From Panopea generosa (lineage: Eukaryota > Mollusca > Bivalvia > Adapedonta > Hiatellidae), in the NCBI GenBank assembly GCA_029582155.1, contig CM055907.1, positions 14,126,974 through 14,190,973 on the forward strand: a stretch of 64,000 nucleotides of DNA. The letters run 5' to 3'. Below the pieces are notes generated by a model. That model was not told the origin of the DNA. It made no database searches and worked only from the letters and a program-made list of their open reading frames with translations. Below are positions 59,401 to 64,000 of this stretch, in pieces. Within the stretch, counting starts at the first letter, position 1, and every line of letters begins with the position of its first letter. The position numbers and the translations under genes were made by a program.

Positions 59401-62330
59401 GTTGACAACCTTTCGCGTCACATTCAGCTGAAGTAAAGAGGTCATCTGATTAGATATTTGACAATATTATATTAAATTCTAGAACAAGAACAATACATAT
59501 TATATAACATATCATTAATGAGAATTTACAAACATTTCTAAGAATGAGGATAAAGAAAAAAAGGCCATTTGTCTTGTATGAAAATAGTGACCAAATTACT
59601 ACTGATTTACAATTTTAAAATGGCGATATATAAATCATGCATTTTATTTGAGGTATTTGTAACACTATTTTAATCGCAGTTTCTCAACAGACGTAGTTAT
59701 TCCACATGAAATACACAAACTGGTTCTCTCATTATTTATTACTATTCTTTTTATTTTCTGATTGGTTATGTTGTGTTTTGTTGTTGTTTTGTAAATTAAG
59801 AGTTAGCTTTTTGACTGTAAACTTAGAAGAATCTCTACAATTCAACTATCACTTTCTTGATTTGTAGCTGAAACATTTAGCAGAACGGTATGCTAATTAG
59901 CAGTAGTTAATTTTGCAAAGTGAAACACATTTGTATTACCCTTTGTATATCTAATACCGCCATATACCTATTACCGCGAATGCCTGTATAATAACAATAT
60001 CCCAGACATGTGCAAAGCTCCAACTTCCGTTAGCGTCGGCATTTGTTTACAGTTCGTACCGGCAACTGTTTCATTACTCAGCACACTTAAGTAACTTTAT
60101 TATAGTTTATTATTGATAGGTATGACCGGTATATTATTCTGGAAAACAGATATATATTTTTATTCCATTTGTTTATTGGTTGGTACATGTATGTTGTTTT
60201 ATTGTTTTGTGTTATAGTGTTCAGTTTTGTCAGGGGAAACGTGGGGGGTAATTCAACAACCATGGAAAATAGTTCCGTCAACTGCCAGTCATTGTGGCTG
60301 TTTCGAATTAAATATACCAAGAAAATGGAGATATATTTGCATTTGGTTAATCAGCAAGGTGTATAAATTTGTTTTGTTTTTCGGAAATGTGATCATTTCA
60401 CTATCAATTTGGACCCGAAATCAATATAATAATTGACTACCGGCGTCCATCCATTTATAAAAAAAAATAATACCATTACGAAAAACAACATTTCTGTAGT
60501 AAGACAAACACTTGTTAAAAGGGTCGAAAAAGGGAGGGTTTGTTTAGAGAAATTACTTGAACATGATAAGAAGAGCGTTCTTGCTGTTATGAAAAACAAG
60601 TCGCTCGTAAATGTTAAGACTAAATTATGGTATGACATTGTGAAAAACAGTGAATTTCTGGTGTTCCATTTATAACTTTATAATAAATCTCTTTATTGAC
60701 ATAATAATTCGTAAGACTTGACCAAAACAAAAGGAAATGTAAAACGTGTTCAAGATTGTGCAAGAAAGAATTGTTTTTTATTCAGAAAACAATTTTTCTA
60801 TTTTACATTTGGCGTATTAAAGACATAGATCGCAAGGACAGGTTAGACTGTATTGAACTTTCATAGAGTATGTGCGACATTTTCTCATACAGGTGAAAAC
60901 CAAATCCTTGTCATGTGCATTTTAGCAATGTCTGATAAAAACATACATTGGAAACACAGAGCACAGTCGCGAAAAGACAAAAAAGAGTGGACCACATGGT
61001 CCATTAGTAGGGCATCCATTCCAAGTTCGATCCTGCCCCACGGCTATGTGTGGTGCCGTTAAGCAAAACACCTTTTCCGTATATGCTTAGTACTGGTTCT
61101 GCGAAGGAAGACTTTGAGCGAGATTTGCATAAGTTGTAATAAATTATTATAAATAAGTTAAAACTAAAAAAAGAGAAAATTACAGACTCGGATTCAATAT
61201 GTAAAATAATAACATATGCGATAGCTCTCACGTCCCCTTGCACCGGTTTTGGCGGTTTCTATTTTGCATTTAACGTATTATTAACTGAATAAGACCCATA
61301 ACTTCGAAGAACCAGATATAATACCAAAACTATTGAACTCCATTTATAAATGCACAATACGTGATCCAATGGTATGGAGTGGTGTAAAAATAGGATGAAA
61401 AGTGCCAGCCTCAGGTTACAATTTTCTGATAACTTTCTTTAAATTCATAAAAGTTCATGAAACAAAGACGAACGCCATCTGTGCTTAGAAATTAACCATC
61501 TGTGCTATCAAGTGGCCATACAAACCACGTATAGTTTTCAAAAAATTCAACGAGATATTTTGCTCAGTTGAAATGAAATTTGGTAGGAAGAAGTGCAATT
61601 AACAAAATATACTAGTACTCCGTTACATTTTTTGCACAAATATAGAAATATTGCATGGCTATATGTTCATCTATACATAGACGAGATTCATCTTTGCTTC
61701 GTGAATTTCGTCTTTGTTTCGTGAATTTTAGGTCAATTGGGTTCGACACTGTGTATCAGCTAGTCTTGATCATATGCGACGCTTGCTTTTCTTAAAGACA
61801 AACGTCTTGACAAGCTCGGCCGAGAATAAAAATCATTTTTATTTAGCGAAAATCAAATAATGTTTTTGATTGGTTGATTCAAACAATCGGACTACCTCAG
61901 AGATTTCAAAAAGGGTATCGTTTGGACGTTTATATCTATATTCATTATTTTTTTATTTTTATATATTTTCTATGACAAAGATCTTGTACAAGAAATCTGC
62001 CATGACTTCAGTCCGAATAAATAGTTTTAAGATAATCATTGCATAGGTGTGTTTGTTTCAGCCAATCAGATCTTACTTCCAGATTCAAAGGTTTCTTCTG
62101 CACAACTTGTCAAGACATTTGCTTTTTATAATGAAAAAACGTCACATATGATCAAGACTACGTATAAGCTGCAAGCTTGACATACATGAGTTCCCTAGCT
62201 GTAGCGTATCGTCGTACATAATGATTCCGTCAGGTATGTATCCGAGCTGGTAATTTATTTCATTATTTCCTGTCTTCTTGTCATATACACGTAAGTGACC
62301 CTGCAGCTGTTCGGTGACGAACAAGTAGTT
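29855..62330 (-). CDS. LRP-like receptor, 3' part (17 exons): propeller/EGF units, transmembrane helix, NPxF tail
   Basis: Exons in transcript order: 62330-62186, 59427-59314, 57869-57597, 57052-56902, 55709-55572, 53309-53186, 50627-50471, 48803-48681, 43809-43573, 41547-41376, 39677-39547, 38153-37991, 36542-36430, 34399-34277, 33074-33030, 31735-31648, 30050-29855. They join in phase to 831 codons including the stop. Content: last blade and EGF of one propeller (residues 1-86), propeller plus EGF (87-408), propeller plus EGF (409-721), short stalk (722-736), membrane helix (about 740-761), 65-residue cytoplasmic tail (766-830). YWTD-type motifs include LFWTD, LYWAD, VLWTD and IYWTDWG. No LDLa repeats lie between the last EGF and the membrane, as in LRP4 and unlike LRP5/6, but the sequence is diverged. 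It is probably an endocytic or signalling receptor; the ligand is unknown. The 5' end lies beyond the right edge. Confidence 0.85.
30104..30300 (+). mobile_element. tRNA-derived SINE copy
   Basis: A-box-like TTGTGGTAGAGCACCGG and B box GGTTCGATCCTCC, then a body with AATACTGGCTCTACCAAGGA and a TTGTAATAAAG end. Related to 60985-61145. Confidence 0.75.
30360..30548 (-). mobile_element. tRNA-derived SINE (TGGCGGTGTGGTCTAAGGCG head)
   Basis: Minus strand: GTCCTATGTGGCGGTGTGGT head, GGGGTCGTAGGTTAGAGTTCC B-box region, then TAACTGGC/AAGTTACTTG-type body. It is the same family as 34042-34200 (+), 58570-58665 and the relics inside each cassette intron of the lectin-type gene. Confidence 0.75.
30830..31012 (-). 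mobile_element. Dispersed repeat, family with AATCCAATCAGCGAT
   Basis: On the minus strand it carries ACTAATCCAATAAGCAATCG, TTTCTTTAGACAAT, ACACTACATCGTATT and AACGCCACGTGGCC. Copies lie at 26045-26115, 36945-37110 and 50170-50330. The open frame at 30654-30914 partly reads this repeat. Confidence 0.65.
31500..31628 (-). mobile_element. tRNA-derived SINE fragment
   Basis: Minus strand: GTTAAGGCATTGGACTGCGA and B box GCAGGTTCGATACC. It sits just downstream of the membrane exon of the LRP-like gene, inside its intron. Confidence 0.65.
31648..31735 (-). CDS. LRP-like exon 16: transmembrane helix
   Basis: 88 nt, phase 1 to 2: SPAMAIGLSVLGVIAVLVIA then FGAVYVYKR. A hydrophobic helix of about 22 residues is followed by Tyr and basic residues. 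Acceptor GTTTCCAG, donor AAAAG|GTACGT. Confidence 0.9.
31980..32820. other. Intronic sequence with a short GATAGTT tandem repeat
   Basis: Near 32700-32815 the motif GATAGTTTTGTTAAA/GATAGTTAAA repeats about seven times. The remaining sequence shows no recognised feature. Confidence 0.6.
32834..32871 (-). pseudogene. Duplicated copy of the stalk microexon
   Basis: It repeats the 3' part of exon 15 (CATATGCAAAATGAAAGAG then donor GTAAATA). Spliced at the nearby AATAG acceptor, the phase would not fit the neighbours, so it looks like a decayed or alternative duplicate. Confidence 0.5.
33030..33074 (-). CDS. LRP-like exon 15: stalk microexon
   Basis: 45 nt, phase 1-1, encoding DVHVSSAKSHMQNER between the last EGF and the membrane helix. 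Acceptor TGCAGAAATAG, donor AGAG|GTAAAT. Phase fits, but it could also be skipped without changing frame. Confidence 0.55.
33080..34040. other. Intron: no feature seen
   Basis: AT-rich intronic sequence between the stalk microexon and a SINE. No exon or repeat was recognised. Confidence 0.5.
34042..34200 (+). mobile_element. tRNA-derived SINE copy
   Basis: GTGGCCGAGTGGTCTAAGGC is a Leu/Ser-tRNA-like A-box region. The body CAAAAACTTCATGTGAGAAAG and CAGTTACTTGTGGAAAGACG matches 30360-30548 in the opposite orientation. The B box is damaged. Confidence 0.75.
34277..34399 (-). CDS. LRP-like exon 14: last EGF-like module
   Basis: 123 nt, phase 1-1: FSKCLQSTCSHLCLPISKKD, YKCACSDEG, NVPCREMN. The C..CSHLCLP..YKCAC..C pattern is typical of EGF modules that follow LRP propellers. 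Six cysteines are present. Donor AATG|GTATGA. Confidence 0.85.
35080..35225 (+). mobile_element. tRNA-like SINE fragment
   Basis: A B box GTGGGTTCGATTCCCCGC with a degraded upstream head, then AGATGTCCTGTAGTAAA and AAAAGACGCC. The A box is not clear, so it is a fragment. Confidence 0.5.
35728..36270. repeat. Cluster of short copies of the TTCACTACACAGTTG repeat, split by a SINE
   Basis: The motif CACTACACAGTTGAATTTTG or a close variant occurs at about 35736, 35888, 35937, 36187 and 36233. A minus-strand tRNA-derived SINE at 35968-36157 interrupts the series (see its own entry). Confidence 0.75.
35968..36157 (-). mobile_element. tRNA-derived SINE (GCGGGGCGGTAGTCTAATGG head)
   Basis: Minus strand: A-box region GGTAGTCTAATGGATAAAG, B box GCGGGTTCGATCCCC, body AGTACTGGTTCTACCAAGGA and tail AGCTAAAATAAATTAGTATA. 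A plus-strand copy with the same head and tail is at 47816-48010. Confidence 0.85.
36282..36350. mobile_element. Fragment of MITE family 1
   Basis: AACCTGTCTTAAATGGCCAC through CTTAAGACAGGTTTGACTGT: the 3' third of the element found complete at 38296-38477. Confidence 0.7.
36430..36542 (-). CDS. LRP-like exon 13: last blade of propeller
   Basis: 113 nt, phase 2 to 1: YVRRININGKKSLEQVGPP then FARLNGIVAYQKKN. It continues directly from TDWFKK of exon 12, as the final strand of a YWTD propeller does before its EGF. Acceptor ATTACAG, donor ACTG|GTAATA. Confidence 0.85.
36945..37110 (+). mobile_element. Dispersed repeat, AATCCAATCAGCGAT family
   Basis: CAATAATCCAATCAGCGATC, TTGGTTGCTAC, AACACTACATTGTATTTACT and AATGCCACGTGGTC match 50170-50330 and the inverted copy at 30830-31012. 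Confidence 0.65.
37425..37962. mobile_element. MITE family 2 copy with about 20-bp terminal inverted repeats
   Basis: The left end TTTAAAGGGAATATATCAGG is mirrored by GCTGATATACTCTCTTTAAA at the right end. The body (TTTCGTTTCAAGCTTACCAC, CCAATTTTTAGATTGTATCT) is shared with 45295-45650 and 48178-48666. There is no coding capacity. Confidence 0.75.
37991..38153 (-). CDS. LRP-like exon 12: YWTD blades
   Basis: 163 nt, phase 1 to 2: MNLYWADARNETIRWINLNT, then HFFGLSLSGSYLYITDWFK. Two blade motifs (LYWAD, LYITDW). Acceptor CCTTGCAG, donor AGAA|GTAAGT. Confidence 0.9.
38296..38477. mobile_element. MITE family 1 copy (TACAGTCAAACCTGT termini)
   Basis: About 180 bp with perfect terminal inverted repeats: TACAGTCAAACCTGTTTAAG at the left and CTTAAGACAGGTTTCACTGTA at the right. 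Internally there is a second palindromic arrangement around ACCTGTATTAAG. Copies are at 46172-46351, 47040-47222 and 47503-47671. Confidence 0.85.
38930..39290 (+). mobile_element. 3' end of a non-LTR retrotransposon (LINE)
   Basis: Plus strand near 39010-39080 reads LWNALPGNIRDASTLVAFKK L, the C-terminal signature of many CR1/jockey-type LINE reverse transcriptase proteins. After it come a short 3' tail and AT-rich repeats. The copy is 5'-truncated; only the last about 40 codons are seen. Confidence 0.75.
39288..39512. repeat. AAT-rich trinucleotide array
   Basis: Imperfect (AAT)n with GAT interruptions, just downstream of the LINE tail. Confidence 0.95.
39547..39677 (-). CDS. LRP-like exon 11: canonical YWTD blade
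   Basis: 131 nt, phase 2 to 1: KIYWTDWGMEPKIEVATMDG then WPNAIALDTK. The YWTDWG...I..A.MDG pattern is the most canonical in the gene. Acceptor TATTGTAG, donor AAAAA|GTAAGA. Confidence 0.95.
40020..40605. repeat. Composite tandem array of 41-bp and 33-bp units
   Basis: Type 1 units contain CGTATTGTGGTGAAAACCAT and ATTGG; type 2 units contain CATATTGACCATACTGG. Both share GACGAGAYGCCGTAGTA. They alternate irregularly over 580 bp and give three long overlapping minus-strand open frames that are artefacts. Confidence 0.9.
40817..40862. repeat. (TG)n and (TCTGTG)n microsatellite
   Basis: A GT dinucleotide run that passes into a TCTGTG hexamer run. Confidence 0.95.
41376..41547 (-). CDS. LRP-like exon 10: propeller blade
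   Basis: 172 nt, phase 1 to 2: DSVSDGLAVDYINQLLFYTC, then SLKDPSIYKTIV and LDEPRDIIVHPEQG. The L..PR.I.VHP..G segment leads directly into YWTD of exon 11. Acceptor TTTTTGCAG, donor AAGG|GTACAT. Confidence 0.9.
41975..42330 (+). mobile_element. tRNA-derived SINE with GGCAAC hexamer tail
   Basis: Head: AGTAGAGCGTCCGCCCCGCA and B box GGCTTCGATCCCCGACC. Body: GACGCTCAGCATTTAGAGGA, TGGGTGGGGTATCATAAAAT, GGCATGATACTCCAG. It ends in ACGCTAAACACAATACAATA followed by (GGCAAC)n at 42276-42320. Related copies are at 49140-49380 and 55405-55570. Confidence 0.85.
42690..43165. repeat. 101-bp tandem repeat, 5 copies
   Basis: Units begin with CAGTGAGAACCGTGTCCAGT and end in a CAACAACAGCAGCAACAACA stretch. 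Copies at about 42720, 42821, 42922, 43020 and 43121 give periods of 101, 101, 98 and 101 bp. Confidence 0.93.
43200..43505 (-). mobile_element. tRNA-derived SINE with (CAAA)n tail, head truncated
   Basis: Minus strand: TGATTACTAATCCAGGGGTC and B box GAGTTCGAATCTCCGCCC, body with CGTTAGCCCTCGGTTG, tail (CAAA)n at 43207-43260. Same family as 17655-17957 with a different tail microsatellite. Confidence 0.8.
43573..43809 (-). CDS. LRP-like exon 9: start of last propeller
   Basis: 237 nt, phase 1-1: VETDNYVIAVDSYHKQMYQI, YKGVAVDINPITNSIFWSD, VIMTSGIDGFGESVF, RKLPN. It contains G.A.D......IFWSD, a YWTD variant. Acceptor TCTGCAG, donor AATG|GTAAGA. Confidence 0.9.
43836..44005. mobile_element. MITE family 2, left-end fragment
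   Basis: TTTAAATGGAATATATCACG followed by TACTCACTGAACCCGTATTC matches the left part of 37425-37962. The rest is missing. Confidence 0.65.
44010..44680. other. Intron: no feature seen
   Basis: Intronic sequence with no recognised exon, tRNA head or tandem repeat. Confidence 0.45.
44685..45056. repeat. About 31-bp tandem repeat array
   Basis: Units contain TTGTATGCCTGTTGGGGCAA followed by CTGAATAATAA, GTATATAATTT or a variant; about 12 copies. The minus-strand open frames rich in PNRHTTIIQLPQQAY come from this array. Confidence 0.92.
45295..45650. mobile_element. MITE family 2 copy, partial
   Basis: CGTTTAAAATGACCACATAT, TTTCATTTCAAGTTTACCAC and ATTCGGATTGTATTTATTAA match 48178-48666. Ends are eroded. 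Confidence 0.65.
46172..46351. mobile_element. MITE family 1 copy
   Basis: The left end TACAGTCAAACCTGTCTTAA and the right end ACACAGGTTTGACTGTA are inverted repeats. The body is shared with 38296-38477 in the opposite orientation. Confidence 0.85.
46352..47035. other. Intron with a poly(T) run
   Basis: AT-rich intronic sequence; a run of about 20 T is at 46869-46889. Nothing else was recognised. Confidence 0.5.
47040..47222. mobile_element. MITE family 1 copy
   Basis: ACAAACCTGTCTTAAGCAGC to CACAGGTTTGACTGTA. The left terminus has lost a few bases relative to other copies. Confidence 0.85.
47438..47477. repeat. Poly(C) followed by (CA)n
   Basis: About 19 C in a row and then a CA dinucleotide run. 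This composition is prone to sequencing errors. Confidence 0.95.
47503..47671. mobile_element. MITE family 1 copy
   Basis: AGAGTCAAACCTGTGTTAGC at the left and AAAGACAGGCTTGACTGTAC at the right. More diverged than the other three copies. Confidence 0.8.
47816..48010 (+). mobile_element. tRNA-derived SINE copy
   Basis: GCGGAGCGGTAGTGTAATGG head, B box GCGGGTTCGATCCCCCGG, body AGTACTGGTTTTACCCAGGA, end GAGCTAAAATAAGTTAGTAT. Same family as 35968-36157. Confidence 0.85.
48178..48666. mobile_element. MITE family 2, full-length copy
   Basis: The left terminus CTTAAAGGGAGTATAGCATG and the right terminus CCTGATATACTACCTTTAAA are imperfect inverted repeats. Body: TATACTCACTGAGCTACGTG, TTTCGTTTCAAGTTTACCAC. 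It ends about 15 bp before the donor of the EGF exon at 48681. Confidence 0.8.
48681..48803 (-). CDS. LRP-like exon 8: EGF-like module
   Basis: 123 nt, phase 1-1: ACGDLNGLCQHLCVPTSNS, then RICACGVGYTLDEDLRRCSS. All six cysteines are present in C..C.HLC..C.C..GY.L..D...C order, the standard LRP EGF. Acceptor TTTATAG, donor TCCA|GTAAGT. Confidence 0.95.
49140..49382 (+). mobile_element. SINE copy, head truncated, CAA tail
   Basis: It starts within the body at GCCGGGTCATACTTTAAAAA and continues GACGCTCAGCATTTAGAGGA, GTGGGGTATCATACCATATG and ACGCTAAACACCATACAACA with a (CAA)n end. Homologous to 41975-42330. Confidence 0.8.
49390..50165. other. Intron: no feature seen
   Basis: Intronic sequence with no recognised exon or repeat. 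Confidence 0.45.
50170..50330 (+). mobile_element. Dispersed repeat, AATCCAATCAGCGAT family
   Basis: GATAATCCAATCAGCGATCG, CATTTCCTTAGACAAGATGA, AACACTACATTGTATTGACT and AACATCACGTGACC. Shares these blocks with 36945-37110 and 30830-31012. Confidence 0.65.
50471..50627 (-). CDS. LRP-like exon 7: last blade of middle propeller
   Basis: 157 nt, phase 0 to 1: DYVLWTDKDDMKNGIHAARL then LASDLITFDINNQPDMQ. VLWTD is a YWTD variant; the N-x-Q-P-D linker leads into the EGF of exon 8. The acceptor ATATTAAG is weak in pyrimidines. Confidence 0.88.
50721..52490. repeat. 118-bp satellite array grown inside a dispersed element (about 14 copies)
   Basis: Units of 117-118 bp contain CCAATGAAAAAGCAGGGAAT, TGAACGCTTACTACACTGTG and GTGTTTTAATTGGTCAATCC. 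The last unit runs into unique element sequence CTTTCAGTTGAAGCAACTGA and GGGCCCGTTCTACAGACCAC, the same end seen in the single copy at 59046-59286. Confidence 0.95.
52495..53180. other. Intron: no feature seen
   Basis: AT-rich intronic sequence. GGCTTTAATAAAGAATAAAT near 53109 could be an old retroelement 3' end, but nothing firm is visible. Confidence 0.45.
53186..53309 (-). CDS. LRP-like exon 6: YWTD blade
   Basis: 124 nt, phase 2 to 0: LYWADSGLYAIKCVNLVTLE then QQVTFFGVSLYQ. LYWAD is a YWTD variant and FGVSLYQ precedes DYVLWTD of exon 7. Acceptor TTTTCCAG, donor CCAG|GTACGA. Confidence 0.92.
53388..53530 (+). mobile_element. tRNA-derived SINE copy
   Basis: TTCCGTGGCCTGGCGG head (A box damaged), B box AGGGTTCAAATCCTGG, body TGCGGCCGGTTGTTCACCCA and GAGGGGTACCGAATATCTAA. 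Homologous to 14368-14545. Confidence 0.7.
53535..55400. other. Intron: no gene seen
   Basis: Intronic AT-rich DNA. The plus-strand open frames at 54254-54490 and 54725-55054 have no recognised domain and no exon context. A TAT-rich run lies near 54120-54145. Confidence 0.45.
55405..55570 (+). mobile_element. SINE fragment, same family as 41975-42330
   Basis: TGTGGGGTATCATACACTGT, CGGCATGATACTCCAACATG and CAGCGCTCAGCATACTATCT, then an AACAACAACA tail. 5'-truncated. It stops right beside the donor of exon 5. Confidence 0.75.
55572..55709 (-). CDS. LRP-like exon 5: propeller blade
   Basis: 138 nt, phase 2-2: QLFWTEQNDTCMVFMADMDG, then MPNHLYLDIVKNT. LFWTE is a YWTD variant and M.DG is conserved. 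Acceptor CATTTTAG, donor ATAC|GTGAGT. Confidence 0.92.
55877..56090 (-). mobile_element. Single copy of the element behind the 118-bp satellite
   Basis: In inverted orientation it carries AGTCTATAGAACGAACCGAG, GAGCACGTTGTCAGCTGCTT, TGACGTCATAGTTTAGTAAG and GGTAGAGATATACC, collinear with 59046-59286 without tandem growth. Confidence 0.75.
56091..56895. other. Intron: no feature seen
   Basis: Intronic sequence with no recognised exon or repeat. Open frames at 56534-56826 have no domain features. Confidence 0.45.
56902..57052 (-). CDS. LRP-like exon 4: propeller blades
   Basis: 151 nt, phase 1 to 2: MALDWITGNLFWTDRTYNHI, MSRKDGMYQIALI and LDQPLGLAVHPERG. Canonical LRP layout: A.D...G.LFWTD...I......G......I..L..P.GLAVHP..G. 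Acceptor CTTGTCAG, donor GAGG|GTTCGT (unusual T at +3). Confidence 0.95.
57597..57869 (-). CDS. LRP-like exon 3: start of middle propeller
   Basis: 273 nt, phase 1-1: KKFGAPSHIYAIREAICQYP, CFLQKGRGHFGLTYDARE, HVLYYSENVTNGIGRVTLEL, KGVGEIQ. LYYSEN replaces YWTD in the first blade. Acceptor TCCTTTCAG, donor CAAG|GTAACT. Confidence 0.92.
58570..58665 (+). mobile_element. SINE fragment (body only)
   Basis: CAAAAACTTCATATGAGAAG, CCAGTTACTTGAGTAAGGAC and GGAAGTCTTCCTC match the body of 34042-34200. The tRNA head is missing. Confidence 0.65.
59046..59286 (+). mobile_element. Intact single copy of the element behind the 118-bp satellite
   Basis: About 240 bp from CTAGTCTATCC to GTTCTAAAGACTAG, with short terminal inverted repeats CTAGTCT/AGACTAG. 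It contains one copy of the block AATGAAAAAGCAGGGAATCC ... AATTGAACGCGTACTAAACT, which is repeated about 14 times at 50721-52490. Confidence 0.75.
59314..59427 (-). CDS. LRP-like exon 2 (in window): EGF-like module
   Basis: 114 nt, phase 1-1: ECDAKGCQHICINDPLTGPI then CRCGEGYILQDNGLSCA. Six cysteines in EGF order with GEGY.L. Acceptor TTACTTCAG, donor GCAT|GTGAGT. Confidence 0.92.
59430..62180. other. Intron between first two exons in the window
   Basis: It contains a SINE at 60985-61145. A plus-strand open frame at 60433-60675 (QTLVKRVEKGRVCLEKLLE) has somewhat protein-like composition but no recognised domain; it may be a transposon scrap. Otherwise nothing was recognised. Confidence 0.45.
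60985..61145 (+). mobile_element. tRNA-derived SINE copy
   Basis: GGACCACATGGTCCATTAGT head, B box CAAGTTCGATCCTGCC, body TATGCTTAGTACTGGTTCTG and GAAGGAAGACTTTGAGCGAG, end TTGTAATAAA. Related to 30104-30300. Confidence 0.75.
62186..62330 (-). CDS. LRP-like exon 1 (in window): last blade of an upstream propeller
   Basis: 145 nt, phase 0 to 1: NYLFVTEQLQGHLRVYDKKT then YIPDGIIMYDDTLQLGNS. LFVTE stands in the YWTD position. Its 0-to-1 phase equals that of exon 7, the last blade of the next propeller. Acceptor CATTTTCAG, donor TCAT|GTATGT. Upstream exons lie beyond the right edge. Confidence 0.85.
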
Positions 62331-62794
62331 CTGAAAATGGACAATTGAGTAACAATCAATTAATAATTTTCACTCTCCAAAATAAGTCAATACATATGAA
62401 AGATAAGTACATATATATTCAACTCTAAACATGAATATTCACTATGTCAACCCAATCACCCTCTATAGAAAAATCAAAGTACTTTACCGTACTAATAGCC
62501 GATCTTTAATGAATATTCATACGCCGTCCAAATTTGATTGATATGACTGTAGCGTTTGGTTTATTTTAAGCAACATGTTTTAAAAATGACACAATACAAT
62601 GTCCCCAGTTTATCTGTATTGTTTGATTTGTTTCTGCATGCTTATATCAAAAATACATGGGAAATATCGAGGAATAAAAAGTAGTCCGTTTTGCGAATGA
62701 ACATTTTGGCGGTGATCCACATTGCATAGCTTGATCACGACGAAATAATCAGTAATATGCCTTTGACATCAAGTCCGGCTAAAAATTGCTCATT

Positions 62795-64000
62795 ACACAA
62801 TTAGTACATTAGACATCTGTCATGTCATAGGGTAAATAGCATATGGTATCTACATGGAAACTATCATAGCATAGGCAAATAGTACATTGGACATTTGTCA
62901 TATCATAGGGTAAATAGTATATGGTATCTACATGGAAACTATCATAACATAGGCAAATAGTACATTAGACATCTGTCATGTCATAGGGTAAATAGCATAT
63001 GGTATCCATATGGAAACTATCATAGCATAGGCAAATAATACATTGGATATATGTCATAACATACGGTAAATAGCATATAGTATCCACATGGAAACTACCT
63101 TAGCATAGGCAAATAGTACATTGGACATCTGTCATACCATAGGGTAAATAGCATATGGTATCCACATGGAAACTATCATATCATAGGCAAATTGTACATT
63201 GTACATCTGTCTTATCATAGGGTTAATAGCATTTGGTATCCACATGGAAACTATCATAACATAGGCAAATAGTACATTGGACCTCTGTTATACCATAGGG
63301 TAAATAATTCATGGTATCCGCATGGAAACTATCATAGCATTGGCAAATAGTACACTGGACATCTGTGATGTCATAGGGTAAACAGCATATGGTATTCATA
63401 TGGAAACTATCATATCATAGGCAAATAGTACATTGTACATCTGTCTTATCATAGGGTTAATAGCATTTGGTAGTCACATGGAAACTATCATAACAAAGGC
63501 AAATTTTACATTGGACGTCTGCCATACCATAAGGTAAATAATTCATGGTATCCGCATGGAAACTATCATAGCATAGGCAAATAATACATTAGGTATATGT
63601 CATAACATATGGTAAATAACATTTGGTATCTACATGAAAACTATCATAACATAGGCAAATAGTACATTGGACAACTGTTATAGCATAGGGTAAATAACAT
63701 TTGGTATCCACATGGAAACTATCATAGCATAGGCAAATTGTACATTGGACATCTGTTATACCATAGGGTAAATGATTCATGGTATCCACATGGAAACTAT
63801 CATAACATAGGCAAATTGTACATTGGACATCTGTTATACCATAGGGTAAATAATTCATGGTATCCACACGGAAACTATCATAACATAGGCAAATTGTACA
63901 TTGGACATATGTTATACCATAGGGTAAATAGCATATGGTATCCATATGGAAACTATCATATCATAGGTAAATAGTACATTGTACATCTGTCTTATCATAG
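62795..64000. repeat. 78-bp tandem repeat array (about 15 copies), runs off the edge
   Basis: The unit contains AGTACATTGGACATCTGTCA, TCATAGGGTAAATAGCATAT and CATGGAAACTATCATAGCAT. Sub-variants alternate (CATATGGTATCC and TTCATGGTATCC types). The open frames at 63589-63974 are artefacts. Confidence 0.95.

Overview
The window is AT-rich animal DNA with long introns and dense transposon and satellite content. Two features suggest a mollusc, most likely a bivalve: a lectin-type receptor that combines C-type-lectin and WSC modules, and a large LRP-like receptor, both surrounded by tRNA-derived SINEs and MITEs. This is inference; no species-specific marker was seen. There is no operon, CRISPR or bacterial content.

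Two multi-exon genes were rebuilt by hand from splice sites, exon phases and domain continuity. Gene A (+, 1081-23203, 12 exons, about 556 aa) encodes a signal peptide, the N-half of a C-type-lectin-like domain, a WSC domain split over two exons, the C-half of the lectin fold plus the start of a second lectin-like region, a Ser/Thr/Pro stalk, one transmembrane helix, and five tandem copies of a 132-nt phase 2-2 exon. Each copy encodes tyrosine motifs; two copies fit the ITAM spacing exactly (YxxL-x8-YxxL). The frame then hits a stop, but about 140 codons with more YxxL/I motifs follow in two shifted frames.

Gene B (-, 62330 down to 29855) is the 3' part of an LRP4/5/6-type receptor. It has the last blade and EGF of one beta-propeller, two further propeller-EGF units, a short stalk, a transmembrane helix and a 65-residue tail with an NPxF motif. 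Its 17 exons join in phase to exactly 831 codons including the stop. The 5' part lies beyond the right edge. The two genes converge; 23.6-29.8 kb between them holds repeats only.

Region by region: 1-0.8 kb, 71-bp tandem array; 1.1-23.2 kb, gene A with a LINE relic, a hairpin repeat, a TIR transposon, a 1.7-kb CCTA-type array and SINEs in its introns; 24.2-25.3 kb, 55-bp tandem array; 25.3-29.3 kb, intergenic; 29.3-29.8 kb, TTG array; 29.9-62.3 kb, gene B with SINEs, two MITE families and several tandem arrays in its introns; 62.8-64 kb, 78-bp tandem array running off the edge.

Both genes look like single-pass surface receptors. Gene A probably binds glycans or other ligands and may signal through phosphotyrosine motifs. 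Gene B is probably an endocytic or signalling LRP-family receptor.
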